A stretch of 64,000 nt of DNA from SG8-30 sp963715485 (GCA_963715485.1 OY970244.1:2108001-2172000); one strand, 5' to 3'; shown: positions 8,014 to 17,151, numbered from the stretch's first letter. The notes: generated by a model from the sequence alone, not told the origin. Numbers and translations: made by a program.

Positions 8014-8946
8014 TTGATCCGCTATATCGTCAAGCGACTGCTTGGGGCCATTCCGACATTGCTGGTGATCGTGGTGCTGTCCTTCCTGTTGACGCGTCTT
8101 GCTCCCGGCGGGCCGTTCGACGAGGAGCAGGCGCTGCCACCCGAAATCCGGGCTAACCTGGAACGTGCTTACGGACTCGACCAGCCGCTCCACGTCCAGC
8201 TCGGCCGTTACGTCGCGGGACTGCTGCGGGGCGACTTCGGTCCGTCCTTCAAGTTCAAGGATTTCTCGGTCACCGAGCTGATCGCCACCGGGTTGCCGGT
8301 GAGCCTCGAGCTTGGCGCGGCTGCCATGTTGCTGGCCGTGGGAATCGGCATCCCGCTCGGGATGCTCTCCGCCCTGCGTCACAACGAGTTCGTCGATCAC
8401 GCGGTGATGGCGCTGGCGGTACTCGGCATTGCCGTGCCCATCTTCGTGGTTGCGCCCCTGGGAGCCCTGGTCTTCGGGATCTACCTGCGGTGGCTGCCGG
8501 TGGCCGGCTGGGCCCCGGGCGAGATAAGGGACATGGTCCTGCCGACCGTGACGCTTGCGCTACCGGTCATCGCCTACGTGGCGCGTCTGACTCGCGGCAG
8601 CATGCTCGAGACCCTGCGATCCCCCTTCATCCGTGCGGCCCGCGCACGCGGAGTTCCACGAGGCAGGCTGGTATGGCGTCATGCGCTACCGGCGGCCCTG
8701 ACGCCCGTGGTCAGTTACCTGGGGCCCGCGACTGCCGCGGTGTTGACCGGCTCGCTGGTCGTCGAGACCATCTTTGGTCTGCCGGGTCTCGGCCGCTACC
8801 TCGTACAAGGTGCGCTCAACCGCGACTACACGCTGGTCATGGGCATGGTCGTCGTCTACGCGTCGATCATGATCGGGCTCAACCTGCTGGTCGACGTTGC
8901 CTACGCCTGGCTCGATCCCCGGGTCCGTCCGGGAGCCAGGCATTGA
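8014..8946 (+). CDS. oppB: Oligopeptide-type ABC transporter permease OppB
   Basis: A 310-residue inner-membrane permease, strikingly close to E. coli OppB: the N-terminus is followed by LAPGGPF, then GDFGPSFKFKDFSVTEL, and the EAA-like loop ARARGVPRGRLVWRHALPAAL before GLPGLGRYLVQGALNRDY. Six membrane segments are visible. The start is TTG at 8014 behind AGGACGACGG. It overlaps oppC by four bases. It forms an ABC importer with oppC, oppD and oppF; the binding protein OppA is 9 kb downstream. Peptides are the default substrate, but Opp/Dpp-type systems also carry nickel chelates and other small compounds. Confidence 0.93.
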   Translation: MIRYIVKRLLGAIPTLLVIVVLSFLLTRLAPGGPFDEEQALPPEIRANLERAYGLDQPLHVQLGRYVAGLLRGDFGPSFKFKDFSVTELIATGLPVSLELGAAAMLLAVGIGIPLGMLSALRHNEFVDHAVMALAVLGIAVPIFVVAPLGALVFGIYLRWLPVAGWAPGEIRDMVLPTVTLALPVIAYVARLTRGSMLETLRSPFIRAARARGVPRGRLVWRHALPAALTPVVSYLGPATAAVLTGSLVVETIFGLPGLGRYLVQGALNRDYTLVMGMVVVYASIMIGLNLLVDVAYAWLDPRVRPGARH

Positions 8947-9797
8947 ACCGTTCGCGGGGCCTCTGGGCCGACGCCGCCAGGCGGCTTGCAGCCAATCGCG
9001 CCGCGGTCGCGAGCCTGGTCGTCCTCGCACTGTTGTGCGTACTCGCGGCAGTCGGGCCGGCGTTCAGCGCCTTTGCGCCCGACGAACTGGACTGGGAGAT
9101 GATGGGCGTGCCGCCGGACCTTGCTTCGGGTCATTGGCTGGGCACGGACCGGCTGGGCCGTGACCTGTTCGTACGGACCCTGCACGGCGCGAGGGTCTCG
9201 CTTGCGATCGCGCTGCTGGCGACGCTCGTCAGCCTGCTGATTGGGGTGACCTGGGGCGCAGTGGCCGGTTACGCGGGTGGCCGCACCGATGCCCTGCTGA
9301 TGCGCTTCGTCGACGTGCTCTATGCGCTTCCCCATATCTTCTTCGTGATCGTGCTGACCGTGGTCTTCGACCGCAGTCCGATGCTGCTGTTCATCGCGAT
9401 CGGTGCGGTCGGCTGGCTGACCATGGCACGGGTCGTGCGCGGGCAGGCCATGGCGTTGATGCAACGCGAATTCATCGAGGCCGCGATCGCCTCCGGCGCC
9501 GGACCTTCGCGGATCATCTTTCGTCACGTAGTACCCAACCTGCTCGGAACCGTGATCATCTACGCGACCCTGATGATTCCGCAGATGATCCTGATCGAGA
9601 GTTTCCTCAGCTTCCTCGGCATCGGCATCCAGGAACCGCTGGCAAGTCTCGGCAACCTGATCGCCGATGGCGCCGCAGAAATGGAGACCGCACCCTGGAT
9701 CCTGCTGGTGCCGGCAAGCTGCCTGGTGGTCATCGTGTTCTGTTTCAACTTCCTTGGGGACGGTCTTCGCGACGCGCTGGATCCGCGGGAACGATGA
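8943..9797 (+). CDS. oppC: Oligopeptide-type ABC transporter permease OppC
   Basis: A 284-residue second permease. The N-terminus GLWADAARRLAANRAAVASL matches the OppC pattern, followed by GHWLGTDRLGRDLFVR, a periplasmic signature of the family, and the EAA-type loop EAAIASGAGPSRIIFRHVVPN. It closes with FNFLGDGLRDALDPRER. The start is TTG 8943, inside the oppB stop (TTGA), which fits the OppC N-terminus; the longer open frame back to 8490 is a shadow of oppB. It overlaps oppD by four bases. Confidence 0.93.
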   Translation: MNRSRGLWADAARRLAANRAAVASLVVLALLCVLAAVGPAFSAFAPDELDWEMMGVPPDLASGHWLGTDRLGRDLFVRTLHGARVSLAIALLATLVSLLIGVTWGAVAGYAGGRTDALLMRFVDVLYALPHIFFVIVLTVVFDRSPMLLFIAIGAVGWLTMARVVRGQAMALMQREFIEAAIASGAGPSRIIFRHVVPNLLGTVIIYATLMIPQMILIESFLSFLGIGIQEPLASLGNLIADGAAEMETAPWILLVPASCLVVIVFCFNFLGDGLRDALDPRER

Positions 9798-10771
9798 TGA
9801 CCCTGCTCGAGATCCGCAACCTGTCGGTCCGTTTCGCCACGCCTTCCGGCGTCGTGCCCGCCGTCAACGGCGTCGACCTCGATATCGGAGATGGCGAGTG
9901 CGTGGCGATCGTCGGCGAGTCCGGCTCCGGAAAGACCCAGACTCTCCTGGCCAGTGCCGGACTACTGGCGGCGAACGGCCTGGCGTCGGGAAGCGTCCGT
10001 TTTGCCGGCGCGGAAATCCTCGGACTGCCCGAGCGGCAACTGGAGCGACTGCGCGGACCAGGAATCGGCTACGTGTTCCAGGACGCGCTTGGCAGCCTGA
10101 CGCCGCACCTGCGTATCGGCGACCAGCTGGCAGAGTCGTTGCAGGCGCACCGCGACGTTGATCGTGCAACTGCACTGGCCGAGGCGCGCCGCATGCTCGA
10201 GCAGGTGCACGTGCCGGACGCGGCAGCGCGCCTCGGCCAGTACCCGCACGAATTGTCCGGCGGGACCCGGCAACGGGTCGCGATTGCCGCTGCGCTGATG
10301 CCTCAACCCAGGCTACTGATTGCGGATGAACCGACGACAGCGCTCGACGTTACGGTGCAGGCGCAGGTCGTCGACCTGTTTCGCGAGCTTCGCGCCGAGC
10401 TCGGCATGGCGCTTGCGCTGGTCACACATGACCTGGGCATCGTGGCGGGGCTCGCAGAAAGGGTCGTCGTCATGTATGCCGGATCGATCGTGGAGGAGGG
10501 TGATACCAGCACGTTGTTTCGAGCACCCGCGCACCCGTATACGGCAGGGTTGATCGAGGCGCTGCCACGGCTCGACGACGATGCTGACGCACCCATGCGG
10601 ACCATTGTGGGTGTGCCACCACGGCCGGGGACGGCATCCGCAGGCTGCGCGTTCGCCCCGCGCTGCGCGCGGCGCAGCGAACGGTGCTCGGTCGAGTCGC
10701 CAGTGCTCGCCGCGGGGGGATCCGCAAGGGTTGCCTGCCATCATCCTGAGACCCGGGAGGGCAAAGCGTGA
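9794..10771 (+). CDS. oppD: Oligopeptide-type ABC transporter ATPase OppD
   Basis: A 325-residue ATPase of the Opp/Dpp family. Walker A is GESGSGKT at residues 41-48, the Q-loop is in YVFQD near 95, the signature is LSGGTRQ at 154-160 (usually LSGGMRQ), Walker B is LLIADEP at 174-180, and the switch His is in LVTHDLG. The C-terminal oligopeptide extension has AHPYTAGLIEALPRL and the cysteines of CAFAPRC, CSVESP and CHHPE, the usual iron-sulphur/cysteine region of these ATPases. ATG 9794 overlaps the oppC stop and the stop overlaps oppF. Confidence 0.93.
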   Translation: MMTLLEIRNLSVRFATPSGVVPAVNGVDLDIGDGECVAIVGESGSGKTQTLLASAGLLAANGLASGSVRFAGAEILGLPERQLERLRGPGIGYVFQDALGSLTPHLRIGDQLAESLQAHRDVDRATALAEARRMLEQVHVPDAAARLGQYPHELSGGTRQRVAIAAALMPQPRLLIADEPTTALDVTVQAQVVDLFRELRAELGMALALVTHDLGIVAGLAERVVVMYAGSIVEEGDTSTLFRAPAHPYTAGLIEALPRLDDDADAPMRTIVGVPPRPGTASAGCAFAPRCARRSERCSVESPVLAAGGSARVACHHPETREGKA

Positions 10772-11775
10772 ACCGTGTGATCGACGTCCAGCAACTGAAC
10801 GTCAGGTTTCCACTGGATGGGGGTCGCTGGCTTTCGAGGCGCTGGCTCACCGCCGTCGACGGCGTCAGTTTCGCGCTTTCCCGCGGCGAGACACTCGGCG
10901 TCGTCGGCGAGTCCGGCTGTGGCAAGAGCAGCCTCGGCCGGGCGCTGCTCGGGCTCGTGCCCATTCACTCGGGAAGCGTGTTGTTGAACGGGGCGCGAGT
11001 TGACGGAGCATCCCCGGATTCGCTGAGGCGGTCGCGCAGAAACGCGCAGATGGTCTTCCAGGACCCGTCCGGCAGCCTCGATCCGCGCATGACCGTCGGC
11101 CAGAGCGTGGCCGAGCCGCTGGAAGTCTTCGAGCCAGGCCTAGGCAGGAGCGAGGTCCGCTCCCGCATCGCCGCGGCGCTGGAGCAGGTCGGCCTGGCGC
11201 CAGAACATGCGGATCGCTATCCACACGAGTTCAGCGGTGGGCAGTGCCAGCGGATCGGCATCGCGCGCGCCGTCATCCTGCGCCCGGCGGTGGTCGTCTG
11301 CGACGAGCCAGTCAGTGCACTCGACGTGTCGGTGCAGGGACAGGTGATGAACCTGCTGGCGCGACTGCGTGCGGAGCTCGGACTCGCTTATGTGTTCATC
11401 AGTCACAATCTCGCGGTGGTTCGGCACCTGAGCTCCAGCGTGCTGGTGATGTACCTCGGTCGGACCATGGAGCATGCGCCGCGCGACGAGCTGTACGATC
11501 GTCCCCTGCATCCCTACACGCGGGCGTTGCTGGACGCGGTGCCGGCACCGGAGCCGGGCGGCAGGTCCCGCCCGCTCCCGGCGTCGATCGGCGGCGAGCT
11601 GCCCTCGCCGCTAAACCCGCCGGCCGGCTGCGTGTTTGCGTCACGCTGCCCGCATGCGCAGGACCAGTGCAAGGAAGCGCGGCCGGCGCTCGAAGAGGCA
11701 CGACCCGGCCATCGCGTCGCCTGCCATCGCTGGCGGGAGTGGACGGGTGGCTTGGCTCCGCGACGAGACGCATGA
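10768..11775 (+). CDS. oppF: Oligopeptide-type ABC transporter ATPase OppF
   Basis: A 335-residue partner ATPase. Walker A is GESGCGKS at 47-54, then MVFQDPSGSLDPRMTVG, EFSGGQCQRIGIARA, Walker B VVVCDEPVSALDVS and the switch His in FISHNLAVV. HPYTRALLDAVP and the cysteines of GCVFASRCP, QC and ACHRW form the C-terminal extension. This matches E. coli OppF along its length. The GTG start at 10768 overlaps the oppD stop (GTGA). The SDR gene begins 49 bases later on the same strand and may be cotranscribed. Confidence 0.93.
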   Translation: MNRVIDVQQLNVRFPLDGGRWLSRRWLTAVDGVSFALSRGETLGVVGESGCGKSSLGRALLGLVPIHSGSVLLNGARVDGASPDSLRRSRRNAQMVFQDPSGSLDPRMTVGQSVAEPLEVFEPGLGRSEVRSRIAAALEQVGLAPEHADRYPHEFSGGQCQRIGIARAVILRPAVVVCDEPVSALDVSVQGQVMNLLARLRAELGLAYVFISHNLAVVRHLSSSVLVMYLGRTMEHAPRDELYDRPLHPYTRALLDAVPAPEPGGRSRPLPASIGGELPSPLNPPAGCVFASRCPHAQDQCKEARPALEEARPGHRVACHRWREWTGGLAPRRDA

Positions 11776-11824
11776 AATACTTACGGCGGGCGCCACTGAC
11801 CTCGAAGACAACGGACAACTGGCC

Positions 11825-12655
11825 ATGAACAGACTCGACGGCAAGGTGGCGCTGGTTACCGGCGCGGGCCGACGGAATGGGCTCGGCGAGGCGATTTGCA
11901 TCCGGCTCGCCGAAGCAGGAGCCAGGATTGTCGTCACCGACATCGGCCAGCCCGCGGGGAATCTCTCGGCCGGCAACATCGGCAGTGCCGGCGAGATGGA
12001 GGCCGTGGCGGATGATATCCGCAGCGCGGGCGGGGAGGCCGTCGTGGCGCCCATGGATGTGCGCGATGAAACGCAGGTCGTCGGCGCGATCGAACGGGCC
12101 GTTTCCGCCTATGGCCAGCTGGACATCCTGGTGAACAACGCCGGAATCGGTTTCCTGATGAAGCCCCTGGTGGAAATGACTGCCGACCAGTGGCGCACGG
12201 TGCTCGACGTCAACCTGACGGGCGCCTTCCTGTGCACCAAGCACGCCGCAGCCCAGATGATCCGGCAGGGCCATGGAGGCAGGATCATCAACATCGCCAG
12301 CCAGGCGGCGAAGTCCGGGCATCGACACATGGCGGCCTACACGGCGTCGAAGCATGGCATGGTCGGGCTGACCCGCAGCAGCGCAATGGAGTTCGGACCC
12401 CACGGCATCACCGTGAACGCCGTCTGCCCGAACCATGTCACCACGGGTCTCGGCGCGGTGCAGAACGAGTACTTCGCCCGGCTCAACGGCCAGACCGTCG
12501 ACGAATACCTCGCCGCAATGCGCGCGCGCATTCCCCTGCAGCGCGTTGGCCTGCCGGCCGACACCGCCGGCGCCGTGGCCTTCCTCTGTTCCGATGAGGG
12601 CGCCTATATTACCGGCGAGGCGATGAACGTCAGCGGCGGAGTGGAGATGCACTGA
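11825..12655 (+). CDS. SDR-family NAD(P)-dependent oxidoreductase
   Basis: A 276-residue classical short-chain dehydrogenase. The cofactor motif is TGAGRRNGLGEA (residues 12-23), with NNAG at about 103-106, the catalytic Ser in INIASQAAKSG and the Tyr-Lys pair in AAYTASKHG. VCPNHVTTG and a closing YITGEAMNVSGG are typical. The first glycine loop carries a longer insertion than most members. The substrate, an alcohol or ketone, is unknown. ATG 11825 fits the N-terminus MNRLDGKVALVTG. It follows oppF and overlaps the next gene by one base (TGATG). Confidence 0.9.
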   Translation: MNRLDGKVALVTGAGRRNGLGEAICIRLAEAGARIVVTDIGQPAGNLSAGNIGSAGEMEAVADDIRSAGGEAVVAPMDVRDETQVVGAIERAVSAYGQLDILVNNAGIGFLMKPLVEMTADQWRTVLDVNLTGAFLCTKHAAAQMIRQGHGGRIINIASQAAKSGHRHMAAYTASKHGMVGLTRSSAMEFGPHGITVNAVCPNHVTTGLGAVQNEYFARLNGQTVDEYLAAMRARIPLQRVGLPADTAGAVAFLCSDEGAYITGEAMNVSGGVEMH

Positions 12656-13017
12656 TGGCAACGCGCAAGGGCAAACCCGCCGCAAAGAAGAGCGGTCGAG
12701 AACTGAAGGAGGGGGCAGAAGACGCCAGCAGGCTGCGCCTGCCGCGCGAGCCCAAGGGAAGTCGCGCCCAGTTCTACGACGACCCGGCAATCGACCAGCT
12801 CATGGCCATCGTCGTGGCGCTGACTGCCGAAGTATCGGTCGCCTTCGAACGCATGGACACGCTGGAACGACTGCTGGAAAGGTCGGCGAAGCTCGACCGC
12901 GCCGCAATCGAGGCCTACCTGCCCGACGAGCAGGTCGCAGGGGAGCGCTTCCGCAAGCGCGAGGAGCTCATCCAGCGCGTGTTCCAGGTGCTGAGCCAGT
13001 ACGAGCGTGGCGGCTGA
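12655..13017 (+). CDS. Small conserved-looking protein of unknown function
   Basis: A 120-residue protein that I do not recognise. A lysine-rich N-terminus (MATRKGKPAAKKSGRELKEG) precedes a helical body: DQLMAIVVALTAEVSVAFERMDTLERLLE, then LPDEQVAGERFRKREELIQRVFQVL. There is no signal peptide or membrane segment. The single-base stop/start overlap with the SDR gene suggests a functional or stoichiometric link. It may be an accessory subunit of the oxidoreductase, but this is inference. Confidence 0.75.
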   Translation: MATRKGKPAAKKSGRELKEGAEDASRLRLPREPKGSRAQFYDDPAIDQLMAIVVALTAEVSVAFERMDTLERLLERSAKLDRAAIEAYLPDEQVAGERFRKREELIQRVFQVLSQYERGG

Positions 13018-13020
13018 GAG

Positions 13021-13656
13021 TCAATTGCCGGCATCCAGGACCTCGAGGGTCCAGTCGATCAACAGCTGCTGGTAATAGTCGCGAGTCTCGGACCGGGCCG
13101 AGCGCAGCCAGGAGTCGACCTGCGCGCGATCGGGCTGTGGCTCGCAGCTGGCATAAGTACCGCGCACGTAGTCGCGTCCCAGTGCCACCCGGGCGGCGAA
13201 GTGATCGCGACCGGCCGCATCGGACCAGAGCTCCAGCGCCTTGCACGGATCGGCTGACCGGACATTCTCGACCCCGTCCGTGTACATCAGGCCCAGTACG
13301 AACTGGGCTTGGCGGTGTCGCGCCGCGGCCGCAACGGCCAGGTGCTCCAGCGCCTCGGCCTTCTGGCCGTCATAGAACAGCGTCCGCCCCAGCTGGTAGC
13401 GAACGCGCCAATTGCCGGGCTCGGTCTTGACGGCTTCGCGGCATGCCCAGATGGCGGCGTCGTTCCAGCCGCGAACCTGTTCGCTCGAAACGCCTGGCAC
13501 GACCTTGTCCGGATCAGAAGGATGACCTGCCAGCCGGTCGCATTCGGTGATCCCGGCTGCCGCCATCCCCGGTATCACGAGCAATCCGGCCAGGAATAGA
13601 CGGCACCAGCCCGGCGCGGAGTCACGGCTTTCATGTGGTGTTATGGCAACAGCCAT
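13021..13656 (-). CDS. Exported Sel1/TPR-like repeat protein
   Basis: A 211-residue protein with a hydrophobic segment around residues 19-36 (FLAGLLVIPGMAAAG) that looks like a signal peptide, then helical repeat text: GRTLFYDGQKAEALEHLAVAAAARHRQAQFVLGLMYTDGV and PCKALELWSDAAGRDHFAARVALG, the A-G spacing of Sel1-like repeats. It is probably periplasmic. ATG 13656 is preceded by AGGGG; an upstream ATG at 13713 lacks one. It is divergent from the TonB-dependent receptor and shares the promoter region holding operator copy B, 28 bases upstream of its start. Confidence 0.7.
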   Translation of the reverse strand: MAVAITPHESRDSAPGWCRLFLAGLLVIPGMAAAGITECDRLAGHPSDPDKVVPGVSSEQVRGWNDAAIWACREAVKTEPGNWRVRYQLGRTLFYDGQKAEALEHLAVAAAARHRQAQFVLGLMYTDGVENVRSADPCKALELWSDAAGRDHFAARVALGRDYVRGTYASCEPQPDRAQVDSWLRSARSETRDYYQQLLIDWTLEVLDAGN

Positions 13657-13683
13657 CGGTTTACCCCTATTTTGATGTTTACT

Positions 13684-13693
13684 TTGTATACAA
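13684..13693. promoter_or_regulatory. TTGTATACAA operator, copy B
   Basis: An exact TTGTATACAA palindrome between the divergent Sel1-like gene (28 bases away) and the TonB receptor (94 bases before its ATG). The position suits repression of one or both promoters. Confidence 0.65.
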
Positions 13694-13786
13694 CGAATGT
13701 TACCAATACGCACAGGGTACGAACGGTCGCGCCCGAAATTTTTTCTGCCCGGGATTCCATCTCAAGATTGCGAGGGGAGCAACTCG

Positions 13787-16387
13787 ATGAACTCGTCCAG
13801 CCAGAGCCTGAAATACGCCATCGCCGCAGTACTTGCAGGTTCGATGGCGGTGCCCGTCCTAGCGAATGCCCAGGCGACGAAGGGCCCGACGGCGCTCGAA
13901 GAGATCGTGGTCACAGCCCGTAAGCGTGAGGAATCGCTGCAGGAGGTGCCGATCGCGGTCACCGCGTTCTCGGCCCAGACGCTCGAGAACATCGGATTCA
14001 AGAACCTCGAGGACGTGGCCCTGCGGACCCCGGGCCTGCAGTTCAGCGAGCAGGCCAGCCAGATTGCCGGACGCTTCAACTGCTCTATCCGCTTCCGCGG
14101 CATGAACGTCAACTCCGAACAGGCCGTCTACCAGCTCGGCGCGATGTTCGTCGACGGCATCTACGTTGCCTCCGGCTGCACGAGCATCGGCGCCGAGGAC
14201 CTCGAGCGTATCGAGGTGATCAAGGGACCGCAGGCGGTCTACTTCGGTCGCAACACCTTCGGCGGCGCGGTCAACTACGTGACCAAGGATCCGGGCAACG
14301 AGGTCAAGGTCAAGGCCACCGCGAGTTTCGCCGAGGACGACGACAACGAATACACGGCGTCCTTCTCGGCGCCGCTGATCCAGGACAAGCTGGCCTTCCG
14401 CATCTCAGGCCGCCATTACGAGCGCGGCGCGACCTTTGTCAGCAACTTCGGCGACGGGCTCGGCGAGCAGCAGACCCAGAGCGTGTCGGGCAAGGTCGTG
14501 ATCACCCCGACCGAGGCGCTGACCATCAAGATCCGTGGCTCCTACAGCGAGGATCGTGACGGCCCCTCGGCCGGCGGATTCATTTCGGGCAACCTCAATG
14601 ACACCTGCAGCGGCACCACCGGTCCGAACGGTGAACCCCGCGCGCGATATATCTGTGGCACCATCCCGGGCATCAACCAGGCCAATACCGTCAACAACGG
14701 CAGCCTGATCAGCTATAACAGCTCGCTGAACGTGGCGGTATTCCCGACGCGGCCGGACTACCTGCGCACGCAGCTGCTGGAAAACGGCGCGAATGACCCG
14801 ACTATCGACGCAGCCCTGCCGCTGAAAGAGTACGGACTGAAGCGCAACCAGGGTTATGTCGGTGCGACGCTTGACTGGGATATCGGTAATTTCGCGACCC
14901 TGTCGGCCGTCTATGGCCACAATGAAATGGATGCCATGTGGCTGCGTGACTTCGACTTCACGGATACCGAGAGCTGGTGGTCGACCGACCCGCAGAGCCT
15001 CGACGACGACACCTACGAGATTCGCCTGACCTCGAATGACGAGGGCGCCATCAGCTGGGTGGTCGGCGCGTCGTACTACGAGATGGACTACACTCAGAGC
15101 GGCAATGGCGGTACGGCTGTCACTGCCTTCCCGGTCGCCCCCGGGGTCTTCATCCCGCTGACCTTCGTCAACAGCCAGGTCAACAACGTCAATCAGAAGT
15201 ACAGTGCCTTCTTTGGCGGCCTGACCTGGAGGTTTGCCGATACCTGGACGGTCTCGGTCGAAGCGCGTTACCAGGAAGACGAGTTGCAGAAGGGCCAGAC
15301 CATCGCCGCACAGGCCGGCCTTCCTGTTTCCAAGGGCAAGTGGGACGATGTGCTGCCCCGCGTGATCGTGCAGTGGCAGCCCACGCCGGACACCAACCTG
15401 TACGCCAGCTACTCGCAGGGTGTACTGCCCGGCGACATCAACGCCGAATACATCTACGGCCCGGACAACATGCGAGATGATGAGCAGATCGCCTCGGTGC
15501 AGGATCAGGCCAAGAACGGTGCCGACCCGTATCCGGACCTTGGCATTCCGAACGGCACGCCAGGCGTTCCTCAGGTGGAAGAGTTCCTCGATCGTGAAAA
15601 ACTGGACAGCTACGAGCTTGGCTGGAAGCAGACCTGGGCGGATGGTCGCGTCCAGACGTCCATGGCCTTCTACTACATGGAGTGGGAGAACCAGAAGGGC
15701 CGGTTGTCGGCAGGGGTCGTCGATTTCAACGGTAACACCAACGCACCGTTTGTGAAGGACACGGTGAACGAGCTGGGCGAGCCCTGCACCCGCGCCAACT
15801 ACAGCGCGACCAGCCTGTACTGCAACGACAACCTGCGTACCATCCAGCTGCAGGTTCCCGGTTCGTCCGAATTGATGGGCGTGGAATTCGAGGGCAACTG
15901 GTTCGTGAACGAGCACCTGACCCTGCAGGCCGGTGCCGAGTGGACCAGCAACGAGTACACGGACTTCACCTTCAACTTCGTGGAGAAACTGGCCGGAACG
16001 ATTGATATGAAGGGCAACTCGAGTCCCCGCTACCCGGAGTTCAAGGGCAACCTGGGCCTCAACTATGTCGCGCCCCTGGGCGGCACCGGCTGGGACTGGT
16101 TCACCCGCTGGGACCTGATCTATTTCGGCGAGTACTACGTGGACGAGTCGAACCTGGCGAAGGCGCCTGACCAGACGCTGCTGAATGCACGTGTGGGCAT
16201 CAGCAACGACAACCTGCGCGTGGAGTTCTTCGGCAACAACCTGCTGGACGAGGATGCCTACGCAGCGGCAGGCCGCTGGTCAGACTTCTCGTTGCCGGGA
16301 AATTTCGACTTCCCGTCCAACCAGGGCGTCGTGGTCACCCCGCAGCGCCCGCGCTACTTCGGCATCAAGGTCTCCTACGAGTTCTGA
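13787..16387 (+). CDS. TonB-dependent outer-membrane receptor
   Basis: An 866-residue outer-membrane receptor. A signal peptide covers about residues 1-29 (AIAAVLAGSMAVPVLANAQ). The TonB-box region reads ALEEIVVTARKREESLQEVPIA, followed by the plug domain with LRTPGLQF, SIRFRGMNV and IEVIKGPQAVYFGRNTFGGAVNY. The long beta-barrel ends on an aromatic residue, YFGIKVSYEF. The QEVPIAVTAFSAQTLE opening is typical of receptors in sphingomonads and hydrocarbon- or steroid-degrading gammaproteobacteria. No STN signalling domain is present. ATG 13787 follows GAGGGGAGC. It probably takes up the substrate of this region. A strong terminator follows. Confidence 0.95.
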   Translation: MNSSSQSLKYAIAAVLAGSMAVPVLANAQATKGPTALEEIVVTARKREESLQEVPIAVTAFSAQTLENIGFKNLEDVALRTPGLQFSEQASQIAGRFNCSIRFRGMNVNSEQAVYQLGAMFVDGIYVASGCTSIGAEDLERIEVIKGPQAVYFGRNTFGGAVNYVTKDPGNEVKVKATASFAEDDDNEYTASFSAPLIQDKLAFRISGRHYERGATFVSNFGDGLGEQQTQSVSGKVVITPTEALTIKIRGSYSEDRDGPSAGGFISGNLNDTCSGTTGPNGEPRARYICGTIPGINQANTVNNGSLISYNSSLNVAVFPTRPDYLRTQLLENGANDPTIDAALPLKEYGLKRNQGYVGATLDWDIGNFATLSAVYGHNEMDAMWLRDFDFTDTESWWSTDPQSLDDDTYEIRLTSNDEGAISWVVGASYYEMDYTQSGNGGTAVTAFPVAPGVFIPLTFVNSQVNNVNQKYSAFFGGLTWRFADTWTVSVEARYQEDELQKGQTIAAQAGLPVSKGKWDDVLPRVIVQWQPTPDTNLYASYSQGVLPGDINAEYIYGPDNMRDDEQIASVQDQAKNGADPYPDLGIPNGTPGVPQVEEFLDREKLDSYELGWKQTWADGRVQTSMAFYYMEWENQKGRLSAGVVDFNGNTNAPFVKDTVNELGEPCTRANYSATSLYCNDNLRTIQLQVPGSSELMGVEFEGNWFVNEHLTLQAGAEWTSNEYTDFTFNFVEKLAGTIDMKGNSSPRYPEFKGNLGLNYVAPLGGTGWDWFTRWDLIYFGEYYVDESNLAKAPDQTLLNARVGISNDNLRVEFFGNNLLDEDAYAAAGRWSDFSLPGNFDFPSNQGVVVTPQRPRYFGIKVSYEF

Positions 16388-16400
16388 CGGCGACCTGACG

Positions 16401-16438
16401 ACGGGCCGCGGCACTTTCGTGTCGCGGCCCGTTTTCTT
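16401..16438 (+). terminator. Rho-independent terminator after the TonB receptor
   Basis: A 14-bp stem (16401-16414 with 16419-16432, one G-T pair) with a TTTC loop is followed by TTTCTTTG. It starts 13 bases after the receptor stop. Confidence 0.9.
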
Positions 16439-16456
16439 TGGCGCCGGTAGCCAGCC

Positions 16457-17092
16457 GTGAAGTTGCTCTACACGCCGATCGAGCGCTACGTGCATACGGT
16501 CGAGGCCGTGATCAACTACGCCGGCTTGCGCCATCGGGTCGAGCCCGTGGCGACGAAACCCTTCGACCACGACACCGGCCTGCCCGCGATCAACCCGGTC
16601 GGCAAGGTGCCTACGCTGATCCTCGACGACGGTGAATACCTGGCAGGCGGCCCGGTGATCTACGAGTACCTGGATTCACTGCACGACCAGCCGCATCTCT
16701 ACCCGCGGCAGGGCCGGCACCGCTATACGGTGCTGCGGGAGGCCTGGATGGCGGACGCGTTGTTCGACCAGTTCGTGCTGCTGATCATCGAGGGCTGGTT
16801 GTACCCGGAGCGGCAGCGGCAAGACCACGTGGTGCGCTGCTGGGCCAAGGTGACTGGCATTCTCGACCAGATGGAGCGCGACGCTAACGGCTATGAGGAT
16901 CTCGATATCGCCCAGGTTCGTGGCGTGGGTGCGCTGTCGTTTGTGGACCTGAAGATGCGCCAGGTAGGCGAGCAGGTCAGCGGCATCGACCCGGCCTACG
17001 ATTGGCGGCAAGGCCGGCCGACGCTGTCGCGCTGGTATGAAGTACTCAGCGTCGATCCAGTCTTCCAGACGCCACTGCTGCCGTGGGACTGA
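16457..17092 (+). CDS. Glutathione S-transferase family protein
   Basis: A 211-residue thioredoxin-fold/all-alpha protein of the GST type. The N-terminal half reads MKLLYTPIERYVHTVEAVIN, then LPAINPVGKVPTLILDDGEYL, where the cis-Pro of KVPTL and the following acidic-serine-like region GGPVIYEYLDS correspond to the glutathione site. The C-terminal helical domain runs from about residue 90. A catalytic Ser or Cys is not obvious at the N-terminus. GTG 16457 is the chosen start, with only a weak ribosome site. It sits between two terminators, so it may be a short separate transcript. Confidence 0.85.
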   Translation: MKLLYTPIERYVHTVEAVINYAGLRHRVEPVATKPFDHDTGLPAINPVGKVPTLILDDGEYLAGGPVIYEYLDSLHDQPHLYPRQGRHRYTVLREAWMADALFDQFVLLIIEGWLYPERQRQDHVVRCWAKVTGILDQMERDANGYEDLDIAQVRGVGALSFVDLKMRQVGEQVSGIDPAYDWRQGRPTLSRWYEVLSVDPVFQTPLLPWD

Positions 17093-17103
17093 GGCGTCTC
17101 GGC

Positions 17104-17151
17104 AAAAAAGGGTACTGTCCCTATTTCAAAAAGGGGACTGTCCCCTTTTTT
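17104..17151. repeat. Two tandem GGGACTGTCCC-type hairpins between convergent genes
   Basis: AGGGTACTGTCCCT (17109-17122) is followed at once by AAAAAGGGGACTGTCCCCTT (from 17128) ending in T6. Each unit is an inverted repeat around CTG flanked by A and T runs. The second forms a terminator usable on both strands, between the GST and VOC genes. The phrase recurs widely in other gammaproteobacterial intergenic DNA as I remember it, so a REP-type dispersed repeat is likely. Confidence 0.65.

Noticed and set aside
10538..10545. GTATAC within oppD
   Set aside because: Only the 6-base core; it lacks the TT/AA flanks of the operator motif and lies inside a coding region.
11399..12790. 463-codon minus-strand frame opposite the SDR gene
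   Set aside because: Antisense shadow; no ribosome site, no recognisable domain, and the SDR motifs are on the plus strand.
14405..15916. 503-codon minus-strand frame opposite the TonB receptor
   Set aside because: Produced by the receptor's regular codon pattern; the translation is unlike any family and lacks start signals.
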